A DNA stretch of 64,000 nt from PGZG01 sp046292765 (lineage in GTDB: Bacteria; Pseudomonadota; Gammaproteobacteria; Pseudomonadales; Alcanivoracaceae): assembly GCA_046292765.1 (NCBI GenBank), contig JBKBQA010000005.1, positions 186,001-250,000 on the forward strand. The letters are read 5' to 3'. The number at the start of each line of letters is the position of its first letter. The first letter of the stretch is position 1. This document shows, in pieces, positions 8,209 through 17,234 of the stretch. The notes beneath the pieces are model-generated. The model searched no databases. It was not told where the DNA came from and saw nothing but the letters and a program-made list of their open reading frames with translations. A program made the position numbers and the translations under genes.

Positions 8209-8247
8209 GTTCAGTCAACTCTCCGAAAATGATAAGGGGCTTGCAAT

Positions 8248-9147
8248 TCAGCGCCCGCAAACGTCATTTAGTGCATCAGTCAGGGTCGGGAAACGGAACG
8301 GGTAACCCTGCGCTTCCAGCCGGGCGGGAAGCACCCGCTGGCCACCGAGCAGCAGCACCGACATTTCGCCCAGCGCCAGCTTGAGCGGCAACGCCGGCGC
8401 CACCAGCCACGCGGAGCGCCGACATTTCTCCGCCAGCGCCTCGTGGAAGCGGGCATAGGTCACCGGCTGCGGCGCCACGGCGTTATACACCCCTTCTGCG
8501 GCCTTGTTCTCAAGGCAGTTGACCAGCACCGTGACCAGATCATCAAGGTGAATCCAGGACAGCCACTGCTGACCGCTCCCCAACCGGGCGCCGAGACCAA
8601 GCCGGTAAACCGGCAGCAACCGCGCCAGCATGCCGCCCTTGCCCAGCACCACCCCGATACGAAGGATGCAGACTCGCAAACCGCGACGACCGACATCGCG
8701 GGCAGCCTTCTCCCACGCATCACACAGCAGGTAGGTGAAATCGCGCCGCATGGCCGGCGTGGCCTCGGTCAGTTCTGACGAGCCCGCGTCACCGTAGAAC
8801 CCCACTGCCGAGCCGTTTACCAGCACCGCCGGTTTGCGTTTCAGTCGGTCCACCAGAACACCGAGCGCCTCGGTGACGCCAATGCGGCTATCGAGCAACG
8901 CCTGCTTGCGCGCCTTGCTCCAGCGACGATCAGCAATGCCCTCGCCGGCCAGATTGATAATACCGTCGATAACCTCATCGTCGGCAATGTCCTCGAGCCG
9001 ACTGATCACGCGGACGTTTTCCGGCAACACCTTGACGGCCTTGCGCGGTGAGCGGCTGAGCACCACCAGATCATGGCCACGGGAGACCAGCTCGGCGCAC
9101 AGCGGACCACCGATAAATCCGGTTCCGCCCGTTACCAGAACTTTCAT
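8248..9147 (-). CDS. TIGR01777 family NAD-dependent epimerase/dehydratase-like protein
   Basis: A 299-residue protein of the extended short-chain dehydrogenase fold (SDR39U1/YfcH group). MKVLVTGGTGFIGGPL is the dinucleotide-binding Rossmann motif; INLAGEGIADRRWSKARK, GSAVGFYGDAGSS and the DUF1731-like C-terminal segment (PARLEAQGYPFRFPTLTDAL) are diagnostic of TIGR01777. The physiological substrate is not known for this family; in plants a relative acts in plastid division. Its start overlaps the stop of the upstream membrane protein by 4 bp, so the two are coupled, and gpsA follows after 39 bp. Confidence 0.92.
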   Translation of the reverse strand: MKVLVTGGTGFIGGPLCAELVSRGHDLVVLSRSPRKAVKVLPENVRVISRLEDIADDEVIDGIINLAGEGIADRRWSKARKQALLDSRIGVTEALGVLVDRLKRKPAVLVNGSAVGFYGDAGSSELTEATPAMRRDFTYLLCDAWEKAARDVGRRGLRVCILRIGVVLGKGGMLARLLPVYRLGLGARLGSGQQWLSWIHLDDLVTVLVNCLENKAAEGVYNAVAPQPVTYARFHEALAEKCRRSAWLVAPALPLKLALGEMSVLLLGGQRVLPARLEAQGYPFRFPTLTDALNDVCGR

Positions 9148-10781
9148 CGACGCACCTCCACCAGTGACACCACATCGGAAGGTGCGTAGAAATACTCCAG
9201 CGTACCGGCGCCGGCACGCACGCTCAGCGTCAGCTGGCGCGGTGTGACGTCAGTCAGTACACCGGTGCGCACTCTGGTATCACGACTGGTGATGGTGACC
9301 TCCCTGCCACGCAGCGCGGCATAGGCCTCCACATCGCTGCCAACGGCCTCCACGGGGGGGGGCGCGGCATCAGCGACATCCGCTGCCGGAGCCGGGGTCG
9401 GCGCCACTGCCTCCACCGCAACCTCTTCGACGATGGTCGCGGACGGGGTGTACCCCGCCAACAGCACCCGCTGCCCCGACTGCAACACGAGATGGCTGAG
9501 CTCCGCTTCAGCGAATGAAAACTCTACCGTGCCACCACCGACGATAGACTCGATGATCAGCCGACTGCGGCGCAATCCGCGCAGGATACCCTCTCGATTA
9601 CGGCCATCACGCTGGTGGATGACAGCCTGCTGTCCACTCAGGGTATCGAGTTGGTCAAATGTCATGGTTACCGGCGGAGGAACAACCACTGCCGGCGGCT
9701 GGCGGGACGTCTGGCCACTAGGCACCACCAGTCGCAGCCCAGGCGCTTCCGCCTCGCGAAGCACCCGGGTTTGCATACCACCTGGCTTGACTGACCAGCC
9801 GATATCCGTGCGGTCAAACCTCAGCACGCGCTCCTCAACCCGGCCGTTGACCAGCTCCACCTCAGCGGCACTGACACCGCCGCTCTCGCTAAACAGCAAG
9901 CGGGTGTCACGGAACTGCATGCTGCGAACGGTATTCTCGGGGAACTGCGTCTCCAGATACTGTCGGCCCACGTACTCCAGCGTATCCGGATGATCGAAGG
10001 TCAAGTCGACCCGGTCCTGACTGTAGCGAAGGAAGTTGGTGCGTGCGATGAACTCGCCGGACAGGTAGCTGCGATCCGGGTCGGGCAGAATAATCTGCAG
10101 GAAGCCGACCAGATTCGAGCGATCGCGGCGGGCAATCTGCAGCTCCATCTGGTAACCGCGACGAATAATCTCGGTGCGCAATTGGCCGACGTCATCACGC
10201 CACGAAATTTGCAGCTCAGGGGCAGTGTCATCGGCAGGACGGACAAACAGGGTCCTGCGCTCTCGGGTAATGTCATCCGCATTCAGGTCAAGCAGCAGGC
10301 GCACTTCCACCTCCGGCACAAAACCCTCGCCTTGCTGCACCGACAACACACCACGCACCAGCCGGGCCTCGTCATAAACGAAGTCACGGCCACGCAGGCG
10401 GCCGGTGAGCAGCGGATTGGAGTCGCTGCGGATGGCCAGCAGTACTGCGGCCTGGGAATTGGCGAAGGTGTTCATCTCGACCCGCTTGCTGCCGACGATC
10501 TCGACAGTCGCAGGCACGCCAAACAGTCGGCGCGGCTGCTCCAGCACCATGGGATCCCGGGCGACGGCCACCGCACCCGCAACGATAATCAGGCTGATCC
10601 CCACCACCCGGATCAGGGCAGGCAACCAGACATCCGACCAGTAATGATGGATGTAGCCCGCGCCCGCGAACGGCAGGGCGAATATCAGCGAACTCCTGCC
10701 ACGCTGCTGGGCATCCATGGCCAGCATGACGGTGCCCATCAGGAACAGGGTTAGTCCAATGATCAGCACGGTGCTCGCCAT
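9144..10781 (-). CDS. Membrane-anchored protein of unknown function (545 residues)
   Basis: I do not recognise this family. The N-terminus has hydrophobic segments at about residues 3-20, 32-46 and 52-73, then a long soluble part rich in beta strands, with a Pro/Ala linker near residues 460-485 (VAPTPAPAADVADAAPPP) and a final small domain. Two short segments resemble each other: QAVIHQRDGRNREGILRGLRRSRLIIE and REVTITSRDTRVRTGVLTDVTPRQLTLS. Both read like an Sm-like strand pattern repeated after the linker. The topology puts the soluble part either in the periplasm or the cytoplasm; I cannot tell which. It is the first gene of the run with TIGR01777, gpsA and sixA, with an AGGTAG site before the ATG. 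Confidence 0.7.
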   Translation of the reverse strand: MASTVLIIGLTLFLMGTVMLAMDAQQRGRSSLIFALPFAGAGYIHHYWSDVWLPALIRVVGISLIIVAGAVAVARDPMVLEQPRRLFGVPATVEIVGSKRVEMNTFANSQAAVLLAIRSDSNPLLTGRLRGRDFVYDEARLVRGVLSVQQGEGFVPEVEVRLLLDLNADDITRERRTLFVRPADDTAPELQISWRDDVGQLRTEIIRRGYQMELQIARRDRSNLVGFLQIILPDPDRSYLSGEFIARTNFLRYSQDRVDLTFDHPDTLEYVGRQYLETQFPENTVRSMQFRDTRLLFSESGGVSAAEVELVNGRVEERVLRFDRTDIGWSVKPGGMQTRVLREAEAPGLRLVVPSGQTSRQPPAVVVPPPVTMTFDQLDTLSGQQAVIHQRDGRNREGILRGLRRSRLIIESIVGGGTVEFSFAEAELSHLVLQSGQRVLLAGYTPSATIVEEVAVEAVAPTPAPAADVADAAPPPVEAVGSDVEAYAALRGREVTITSRDTRVRTGVLTDVTPRQLTLSVRAGAGTLEYFYAPSDVVSLVEVRR

Positions 10782-10963
10782 AGCTACCTGATTCCTAGGT
10801 CATTGCGTCGCCAAGCAGCGACAAAATCACCTGCACTTTACAAAGGAACGTCCGCGCAAGTCCATGGCGAATGCCGCGTCGAGCACTAGCCGCTGACCGG
10901 TTCGTGATTCACTTTGCACGCCGTCAGGCGGATACTTGCGCCGCCCCCCGTGCCGGAGCGAAT

Positions 10964-11839
10964 GTGAGTCCCGCAAACCGCCATCATCTGAGCCTCGGTA
11001 TCAGCTATGCACTGGCCACCAGTCTGGTGGCCAGCACCGCCGCCGCGAGCGCCAAATACCTCAGTGTCAGCCTGTCGCCGTGGTTTATTGTCTGGTGCCA
11101 GTACGGCCTTTGCACCCTGCTGACGCTGCCCTGGGTCTGGCCGGCAGGGATCCGCGGGCTTCGCACCCGTCGTCCGGGACTGCATCTGATACGCTCCCTC
11201 GGTGGCTGGATGGGCTTTACCACCTACTATCTCGCGCTGCCGATGATCGCGCTGGCCGACGCCAGTGTGCTACGCGCCGCCGCGCCGATCTGGGTACCGC
11301 TGGTGGTCTACGTATGGCTGCGGGAAACGGTTCCTGCAGTGCGCTGGATCGCTCTGCTATGCGGCTTTGCCGGTGTATTGCTGGTACTGAAACCCGATGC
11401 CGGCCAAATCAACCCCGGCCACCTGCTCGGCATGTTGGCTGGTGTCGGCCTTGCCATCTCCATGGCCACCACCCGCTCGTTGTCACAGAGCGAACCGGCG
11501 TCGCGGGTGCTGTTTTACTACTTCTTCATTTCGTTCATCGCCGCCACGCCCATGGGACTGCTGCATATGACCACGGTGCCGGCGGCGCTCTGGCCGGCGC
11601 TGCTCTACGTCGGCCTGTCGATCTTCTTGACCATGGTGCTCTACAACAAGGCCTACAGCCATGCGCCCACCAGCATCGTCGCGCCACTCGGCTATGTCGC
11701 GGTGCCCGCGGCCGCACTGATGGACTGGCTGATCTGGGGCCATCTGCCGGGCGCTGCGATGCTGGCCGGCTGCACCCTGATCATTCTCAGTGGCATCTTC
11801 GCGGTGACCCTGCGGGGCCGCAGTCAGGGCGACCACTGA
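10964..11839 (+). CDS. DMT superfamily (EamA) transporter
   Basis: A polytopic inner-membrane protein, probably an exporter of metabolites. Ten hydrophobic segments can be drawn in two EamA repeats: about residues 10-150 with LADASVLRAAAPIWVPLV, and 155-285 with SHAPTSIVAPLGYVAVPAAALMDWLIWG. These blocks are typical of the RhaT/EamA group. The frame opens at 10871, but the first 31 codons are polar and unlike the family. A GTG at 10964 with a GGAG 5 bp upstream gives 291 residues, the usual length, so I prefer it. The substrate is unknown. The gene is divergent from the 545-residue membrane protein gene. Confidence 0.85.
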   Translation: MSPANRHHLSLGISYALATSLVASTAAASAKYLSVSLSPWFIVWCQYGLCTLLTLPWVWPAGIRGLRTRRPGLHLIRSLGGWMGFTTYYLALPMIALADASVLRAAAPIWVPLVVYVWLRETVPAVRWIALLCGFAGVLLVLKPDAGQINPGHLLGMLAGVGLAISMATTRSLSQSEPASRVLFYYFFISFIAATPMGLLHMTTVPAALWPALLYVGLSIFLTMVLYNKAYSHAPTSIVAPLGYVAVPAAALMDWLIWGHLPGAAMLAGCTLIILSGIFAVTLRGRSQGDH

Positions 11840-11892
11840 CCGCCCTCGCCCCCCCTTTTGTCCGCCAATGTCCGGCAGCTTGAAAAAAATAC

Positions 11893-11921
11893 TTGTCGAA
11901 ACGGTTGACTGGCGATATATA
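11893..11921 (+). promoter_or_regulatory. Sigma-70 promoter for the PA3496-family gene
   Basis: TTGTCG (11893-11898) and TATATA (11916-11921) are separated by 17 bp, about 130 bp upstream of the small acidic protein gene and after the end of the DMT gene. Confidence 0.55.
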
Positions 11922-12048
11922 GGCGCCAAGAGAGGCGCGCAATCTGTCCGTTTGCACCCGCCCCTTGAACTGGCAGTCATGTGACACTCAGGGAGCCGTG
12001 CAGGGCCTCCAGGCGTGCGCGGACCCCGATGACAAAATGGGGCCTGTC

Positions 12049-12285
12049 ATGACCAGCAGTCGTATTGAAACCGATCAAGATGAAACGGATGATTTGCTGA
12101 TGAATGAAGACGCTGACTTCGTCGAGGAAGAGCAGGAAGAGGCTGAGGTCCAGAGCACACGCTCAAAGGGCTTCAATCTTGATATGCGCCATCGCATCGA
12201 GAACCGACTTGAAGAGCGAAGGCTTCAGCGCGAGCTGAACGAATACGAGTTCTTCGACCTCGACGACGAAGACACAGTGCACTAA
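12049..12285 (+). CDS. PA3496-family small acidic protein
   Basis: A small protein of 78 residues from the ATG at 12049; an in-frame ATG at 12037 is possible. The first 40 residues are very acidic (DQDETDDLL, DADFVEEEQEE). The conserved C-terminal part RHRIENRLEERRLQRELNEY plus EFFDLD is the signature of the PA3496 family, annotated in Pseudomonas as a putative envelope-integrity protein. No membrane segment or signal peptide is visible, so the stated role is weakly supported. It stands alone with its own promoter and a terminator 4 bp after the stop. Confidence 0.78.
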   Translation: MTSSRIETDQDETDDLLMNEDADFVEEEQEEAEVQSTRSKGFNLDMRHRIENRLEERRLQRELNEYEFFDLDDEDTVH

Positions 12286-12288
12286 ACA

Positions 12289-12311
12289 ACAAGGCCCGCA
12301 TTGCGGGCCTT
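12289..12311. terminator. Intrinsic terminator after the PA3496-family gene
   Basis: An AAGGCCCGC/GCGGGCCTT hairpin follows the stop by 3 bp. It is symmetrical and can also help end the sucD transcript on the other strand. A second hairpin on the minus strand (CCGTG...CACGG followed by ATTTTCT, about 12325-12352) lies closer to sucD. Confidence 0.75.
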
Positions 12312-12361
12312 GTGTTGTGCCGTGAGAAAATCCGTGACGCCTCGGGCGGCACGGCTTTCTG

Positions 12362-13237
12362 TTACCAGCCAGTCAGCTCTTTCAGCGCCTGCCCCATCTG
12401 CGACGGGTTGCGAACGGTCTTCACGCCAGCAGCTTCCAGTGCCGCAAATTTCTCGTCTGCGGTGCCCTTGCCACCGGCAATGATCGCACCGGCATGCCCC
12501 ATCCGTTTACCCGCCGGCGCTGTGACACCGGCAATATAGGACACCACCGGCTTGGTGACGTGTTCCTTGATAAACGCGGCTGCCTCATCTTCCGCACTGC
12601 CACCAATCTCGCCCACCATGATAATAGCCTCGGTTTGCGGATCGTCCTGGAACAGCCGCAGGGCATCAATAAAGGTGGTGCCCGGAATCGGATCGCCACC
12701 GATGCCGATACAGGTAGACTGGCCAAAGCCCAGCGCAGTGGTCTGGTTGACCGCTTCATAGGTCAGGGTGCCAGAACGCGACACGATACCGACCTTGCCC
12801 GGCTTGTGAATATGACCGGGCATGATGCCGATCTTGCACTCACCGGGAGTGATGATGCCCGGGCAATTCGGTCCGATCAGGCGCACACCACCCTTGCGGA
12901 CGATGTACTCTTTCACCTTGAGCATATCCAGCGCCGGCACGCCCTCGGTGATGCAGACGATCAGCTCGATGCCGGCATCTGCCGCTTCCAGAATGGAATC
13001 CTTGCAGAATGCCGCCGGCACATAGATCACCGATGCCGTGGCACCAGTAGCTTCGACTGCTTCGCGGACAGTATTGAACACCGGCAGACCAAGATGGGTC
13101 TGGCCGCCCTTGCCGGGTGTAACCCCGCCGACCATCCTGGTGCCATAGGCAATCGCTTGCTCGGAATGCAGGGTGCCCTGAGCGCCGGTAAAGCCCTGAC
13201 AGATAACCCGGGTATCCTTGTTGATCAATACGCTCAT
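12362..13237 (-). CDS. sucD: Succinyl-CoA synthetase (ADP-forming) alpha subunit
   Basis: With SucC it converts succinyl-CoA to succinate and makes ATP or GTP in the TCA cycle. The 291-residue protein has the CoA-binding Rossmann N-terminus (ICQGFTGAQGTLHSEQAI), the GPNCPGIITPGECKIGIMPG block, and GKRMGHAGAI, whose His carries the phosphate during catalysis. Length equals that of the E. coli subunit within two residues. The start overlaps the sucC stop by 4 bp, so both subunits are made in equal amounts by coupling. It is the last gene of the suc block. Confidence 0.98.
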   Translation of the reverse strand: MSVLINKDTRVICQGFTGAQGTLHSEQAIAYGTRMVGGVTPGKGGQTHLGLPVFNTVREAVEATGATASVIYVPAAFCKDSILEAADAGIELIVCITEGVPALDMLKVKEYIVRKGGVRLIGPNCPGIITPGECKIGIMPGHIHKPGKVGIVSRSGTLTYEAVNQTTALGFGQSTCIGIGGDPIPGTTFIDALRLFQDDPQTEAIIMVGEIGGSAEDEAAAFIKEHVTKPVVSYIAGVTAPAGKRMGHAGAIIAGGKGTADEKFAALEAAGVKTVRNPSQMGQALKELTGW

Positions 13238-14403
13238 GCTGCACCCCCGACGGCTTTCACGACCTGCTCGGCGGCATCGTTGAAACCGCTTGCTGCGATA
13301 ATATTGAGACCACTCTCGGCCAGCTTCTTGCTGCCAAGCTCCGCATTGTTGCCTTCCAGACGCACCACCACCGGCACTTTGACGCCAACTTCCTTCACCG
13401 CACCAATGATGCCCTCGGCAATCATGTCGCAGCGAACAATGCCGCCGAAAATATTCACCAGCACGCCTTTGACGTTGCTGTCGGAAAGAATGATCTTGAA
13501 CGCCTCGGTGACACGTTCTTTGGTGGCTCCACCGCCCACATCGAGGAAGTTCGCCGGCGCGCCGCCCTTGAGCTTGATGATGTCCATGGTGGCCATGGCG
13601 AGGCCAGCACCGTTAACCATGCAGCCGATGTTGCCATCCAGTGCCACATAGTTCAGTTCCCACTCCGCCGCGCGACGCTCGCGCTCATCTTCCTGCGAGG
13701 GATCTTCCATCGCTTTCAGTTTCGGCTGACGGAACAGGGCGCTGCCATCAAGGTTGATCTTGGCATCCAGACAATGCAGGTTGCCTTCCCTGGTGATCAC
13801 CAGCGGGTTCACTTCCAACAGCGACAAATCATTTTCTTCAAACAATTTTGCCAGGCCGAGGAAGATCTTGGTGAATTGCTTGATCTGCTCGGCGTTCAGG
13901 CCAAGCTTGAAGCCGATCTCGCGGGCCTGGTATGGCTGCGCGCCAACCAGCGGATCAATACCGGCCTTGAGGATTTTCTCCGGGGTTTCGTGGGCAACCT
14001 TCTCGATCTCCACACCGCCTTCGGTCGACGCCATAAAAACAATGCGTCGGGTGGCACGGTCCAGCACTGCGCCAAGGTACAGTTCCTGAGCAATATCGGT
14101 GCAGGATTCCACCAGAATTTTCGATACCGGCTGACCGTCTTCATCGGTCTGGTAAGTGACCAGACGCTGGCCCAGCCACTTCTTGGCGAAGGCTTCCGCT
14201 TCCTCCGCGGACTTGATCAGCTTGACGCCACCAGCCTTGCCACGACCACCGGCATGCACCTGGGCTTTTACCACCCACTCGCTGCCGCCAATCTCTTTCA
14301 TTTTCGCCACGACTTCTTCCGGGGTGTCGCAGGCGAACCCTTTTGAAACTGGCAATCCATATTGAGCAAACAGCTGTTTGCCCTGGTATTCATGGAGATT
14401 CAT
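13234..14403 (-). CDS. sucC: Succinyl-CoA synthetase (ADP-forming) beta subunit
   Basis: The 389-residue nucleotide-binding subunit. It starts MNLHEYQGKQLFAQYGLPV, with the ATP-grasp loop VHAGGRGKAGGVKL near residue 50, LEVNPLVIT for Mg-nucleotide binding near residue 195, and VNIFGGIVRCDMIAEG near residue 320 at the alpha-subunit contact. Length equals the E. coli protein (388). It lies 87 bp downstream of lpd, with a strong hairpin in that gap, and overlaps sucD by 4 bp. The gap hairpin may adjust how much sucCD is made relative to the dehydrogenase genes. Confidence 0.98.
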   Translation of the reverse strand: MNLHEYQGKQLFAQYGLPVSKGFACDTPEEVVAKMKEIGGSEWVVKAQVHAGGRGKAGGVKLIKSAEEAEAFAKKWLGQRLVTYQTDEDGQPVSKILVESCTDIAQELYLGAVLDRATRRIVFMASTEGGVEIEKVAHETPEKILKAGIDPLVGAQPYQAREIGFKLGLNAEQIKQFTKIFLGLAKLFEENDLSLLEVNPLVITREGNLHCLDAKINLDGSALFRQPKLKAMEDPSQEDERERRAAEWELNYVALDGNIGCMVNGAGLAMATMDIIKLKGGAPANFLDVGGGATKERVTEAFKIILSDSNVKGVLVNIFGGIVRCDMIAEGIIGAVKEVGVKVPVVVRLEGNNAELGSKKLAESGLNIIAASGFNDAAEQVVKAVGGAA

Positions 14404-14448
14404 GTTCTGATCCCGTTGTCTTCCGTTAAGGAACTGTTCTCCGAAACA

Positions 14449-14475
14449 ATCCGGCGACCTTGTAGGTCGCCGGAT
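14449..14475 (-). terminator. Intercistronic hairpin between lpd and sucC
   Basis: ATCCGGCGACCT and AGGTCGCCGGAT form a perfect 12-bp stem with a three-base loop in the 87-bp lpd-sucC gap. Only a weak TTGTTT follows, so it may be a partial terminator or an RNA-processing and stability element rather than a full stop. Confidence 0.6.
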
Positions 14476-14490
14476 CAGCCTGCTTGCCTG

Positions 14491-15930
14491 CTATTTCTTG
14501 CGCTTGCGCTGGGCGATATGGATCGCCTTGAAATCCGTTGCCAGCGCGGCTTCATGGACCGCCTCCGACAGCGTGGGGTGACCGAACACCATCAACTGCA
14601 GGTCTTCAATGGTGGCGCCAAACTCCATCGCAATCACGCCCTGCTGCACCAGCTCCGAGGCCTGTGGCCCGAGCACATGCATGCCGAGAATACGATCCGA
14701 CTTTTCATCGGCCACAAACTTGACCATGCCATGGCTTTCGCCCGCTGCCAGCGCCCGGCCGTTTGCTGCAAACGGCACCACGCCAGTCTTGTAGGGTTCC
14801 CCACTGGATTTCACTTCTTCCTCGGTCTTGCCGACCCAGGCGATTTCAGGATGGGTGTAGATCACCCAGGGAATGGCATCGTAATTCACCTGGGTATGCT
14901 CGCCGGCGATCACATCGACCACCATTACGCCCTCTTCCATGGCCTTGTGGGCCAGCGCCGGGCCACGCACCAGATCGCCCACGGCATAGACACCCGGAAC
15001 ATCAGTGCGGCACTGCTGGTTAACGTAAATAAAGTTACGCTCATCCAGTGTCACACCGGAATCCCCCGCAAGCAGATTCTGAGTCACCGGACGACGGCCG
15101 ACGGCGACGATCAGGCGATCAAAACTTTCCTGATGCTCACCGCTGGCATCGGTATAGGTGACATTGACCTTCTTGCCCTTGACCTCGCTGGCAGTCACCC
15201 GGGCACCCAGACGGATATCCAGACCCTGTTTGGCAAGGATCTTCTTTGCCTCCTTTGCCAGCTGCTGATCCACCGGCGGCAGGAAGCCATCCACCGCTTC
15301 CAGCACCACCACCTCGGCACCAAGACGCGACCAGACACTGCCAAGCTCCAGGCCAATGACGCCGGCACCAATCACGCCAAGACGCTTCGGCACCTCGGTG
15401 AACTCCAGCGCGCCGGTGGAATCGACGATGCGGTCGTTGTCGACCACCGCCACCGGGATGGCGACCGGCTCGGAACCGGTGGCCAGAATCACGTTCTCCG
15501 CCGCCAGCACTCGCACTTCGCCATCGACGGGTGTGAACTCGACCTGCTTGCCAGCCAACAACTTGCCACTGCCCTGCAGCCAGTCAATCTTGTGGGCCTG
15601 AAACAACTGGGCAATGCCACCAGTAAGCTGCAGCACCACCTGATCCTTGCGCTCGATCATCTTCTTCACATCGAGCGTCACCTTGCCGACACCAATACCG
15701 TGATCGGCAAAACTGCTCTGGGCCTCGTGGTAGCGCCAGCTGGAATCAAGCAACGCCTTCGACGGAATACAGCCGATATTCAGGCAGGTGCCGCCGAGCG
15801 CCGGCTTGCCCTGCTTGTTGATACGCTTTTCCACACAGGCCACTTTCATGCCCAGCTGCGCGGCCCGAATGGCCGCCACGTAACCGCCCGGTCCACCGCC
15901 GATGACGATGACATCGTATTGTTCAGACAT
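14491..15930 (-). CDS. lpd: Dihydrolipoyl dehydrogenase (E3)
   Basis: A flavoprotein of 479 residues that reoxidises the lipoyl groups of the 2-oxoglutarate dehydrogenase complex with NAD. The N-terminal FAD motif is VIVIGGGPGGYVAAI, the redox disulfide is in GGTCLNIGCIPSKALL, the NAD motif is IGAGVIGLELGSVWSRLG, and the C-terminal interface helix is GHPTLSEAVHEA with its catalytic His. The start at 15930 agrees with the family (MSEQYDVIVI); the open frame runs 12 codons further without support. It lies 51 bp after sucB, so this copy is probably dedicated to the Suc complex. Confidence 0.97.
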   Translation of the reverse strand: MSEQYDVIVIGGGPGGYVAAIRAAQLGMKVACVEKRINKQGKPALGGTCLNIGCIPSKALLDSSWRYHEAQSSFADHGIGVGKVTLDVKKMIERKDQVVLQLTGGIAQLFQAHKIDWLQGSGKLLAGKQVEFTPVDGEVRVLAAENVILATGSEPVAIPVAVVDNDRIVDSTGALEFTEVPKRLGVIGAGVIGLELGSVWSRLGAEVVVLEAVDGFLPPVDQQLAKEAKKILAKQGLDIRLGARVTASEVKGKKVNVTYTDASGEHQESFDRLIVAVGRRPVTQNLLAGDSGVTLDERNFIYVNQQCRTDVPGVYAVGDLVRGPALAHKAMEEGVMVVDVIAGEHTQVNYDAIPWVIYTHPEIAWVGKTEEEVKSSGEPYKTGVVPFAANGRALAAGESHGMVKFVADEKSDRILGMHVLGPQASELVQQGVIAMEFGATIEDLQLMVFGHPTLSEAVHEAALATDFKAIHIAQRKRKK

Positions 15931-15981
15931 AACCTTTCCCGTTTCGTCAGAAAGGCGCCGGTCCAACCGGCGCCGTGTGCA

Positions 15982-17187
15982 TCAGATATCCAGCAACAGA
16001 CGCGCCGGGTCCTCGATAAACTGCTTGATGGTGACCAAAAACTGCACCGCCTCACGGCCATCAATCAGGCGGTGGTCATAGGACAGGGCCAGATACATCA
16101 TCGGCAGGATTTCCACCTTGCCATCCACCGCCATCGGCCGCTCCTGAATCTTGTGCATGCCGAGGATGCCAGTCTGCGGCGGATTCAGGATCGGGGTCGA
16201 CATCAGTGAGCCGAACACACCGCCATTGGAAATGGTAAAGGTGCCTCCGGTCATTTCCTCGATCGACAGTTTGCCGTCCTTCGCCTTCTTGCCGTACTCA
16301 ATGATCTGCGATTCGATCTCGGCGAGGCCCTTCTGGTCCGCATCACGGATAATCGGCACCACCAGGCCACGATCACCGGACACCGCCACACCGACATCAT
16401 AAAAACCGTGATAGACGATATCATCGCCATCAATGGACGCATTCACCATCGGATAGCGCTTCAATGCTTCAACACAGGCGCGAACAAAGAAGCTCATGAA
16501 ACCGAGTCGCACACCGTGGGCCTTTTCAAAGTCAGCCTGGTAGTTCTTGCGCATGTCCATGATCGGCTTCATGTTCACCTCGTTAAAGGTGGTGAGCATG
16601 GCGGCAGTCTGCTGGGCTTCCACCAGACGCTCGGCGATACGCTTGCGCAGTCGAGTCATCGGCACCCGCTTCTCTTCCCGATCACCGGCATCCACCGCCG
16701 CCGGCGCCGGGGCAGGCGCAGCCTTGGCTGCCGGCGCCGGCGCCTTCTGCTGCTCGCGCTGCTTCAGGGCATTGTCGACGTCGTCGCGGGTAATGCGGCC
16801 ACCCTTTCCAGACGGATCCACTTTAGCGGGATCCAGCCCGGCTTCGGCCATCCGCTTGCGCGCGGCCGGCCCTGCGCTTGGCGCTTTCTCTTCTGCGACC
16901 GCCTCCGCTTTGGCAGGTGCCGCAGCCGGTGCTGCGGTCTCCGCGCCAGCGCCTTCCTCCAGTACCGCCAGTAGCGCCTGACTTTCGATGGTGTCCCCTT
17001 CCGGGTGGTGGATTTTCGCCAACACGCCATCGGCCGGGGCAACCACTTCAAGCACTACCTTGTCGGTCTCGATATCGACCAGCAACTCATCGCGGCTGAC
17101 CCTGTCACCTTCTTTCTTGTGCCAGGTCGCAACGGTTCCGTCCGCTACGGACTCGGGAAACTGCGGAGCTTTGATTTCAATAGACAT
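15982..17187 (-). CDS. sucB: 2-oxoglutarate dehydrogenase E2, dihydrolipoyllysine succinyltransferase
   Basis: The 401-residue core of the 2-oxoglutarate dehydrogenase complex. One N-terminal lipoyl domain (residues 1-78) carries the lipoylated Lys in DIETDKVVLEVVAP. An Ala/Pro/Glu linker follows, then a peripheral-subunit-binding domain at about 107-145 (ARKRMAEAGLDPAKV, GRITRDDV). A second Ala/Pro linker leads to the catalytic domain, which ends with SYDHRLIDGREAVQFL; the His and Asp there are catalytic. Length is close to the 405 residues of E. coli SucB. It lies between sucA (47 bp gap) and lpd. Confidence 0.97.
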   Translation of the reverse strand: MSIEIKAPQFPESVADGTVATWHKKEGDRVSRDELLVDIETDKVVLEVVAPADGVLAKIHHPEGDTIESQALLAVLEEGAGAETAAPAAAPAKAEAVAEEKAPSAGPAARKRMAEAGLDPAKVDPSGKGGRITRDDVDNALKQREQQKAPAPAAKAAPAPAPAAVDAGDREEKRVPMTRLRKRIAERLVEAQQTAAMLTTFNEVNMKPIMDMRKNYQADFEKAHGVRLGFMSFFVRACVEALKRYPMVNASIDGDDIVYHGFYDVGVAVSGDRGLVVPIIRDADQKGLAEIESQIIEYGKKAKDGKLSIEEMTGGTFTISNGGVFGSLMSTPILNPPQTGILGMHKIQERPMAVDGKVEILPMMYLALSYDHRLIDGREAVQFLVTIKQFIEDPARLLLDI

Positions 17188-17234
17188 GATCTGTCCTGCT
17201 TCCTTTTATTAATCCGTTATTCGGTCATTGTCAG

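Noticed and set aside
14362..16209. A 615-codon open frame opposite lpd and sucB
   Set aside because: It spans two well-identified enzyme genes on the other strand and shows no protein-family motif.
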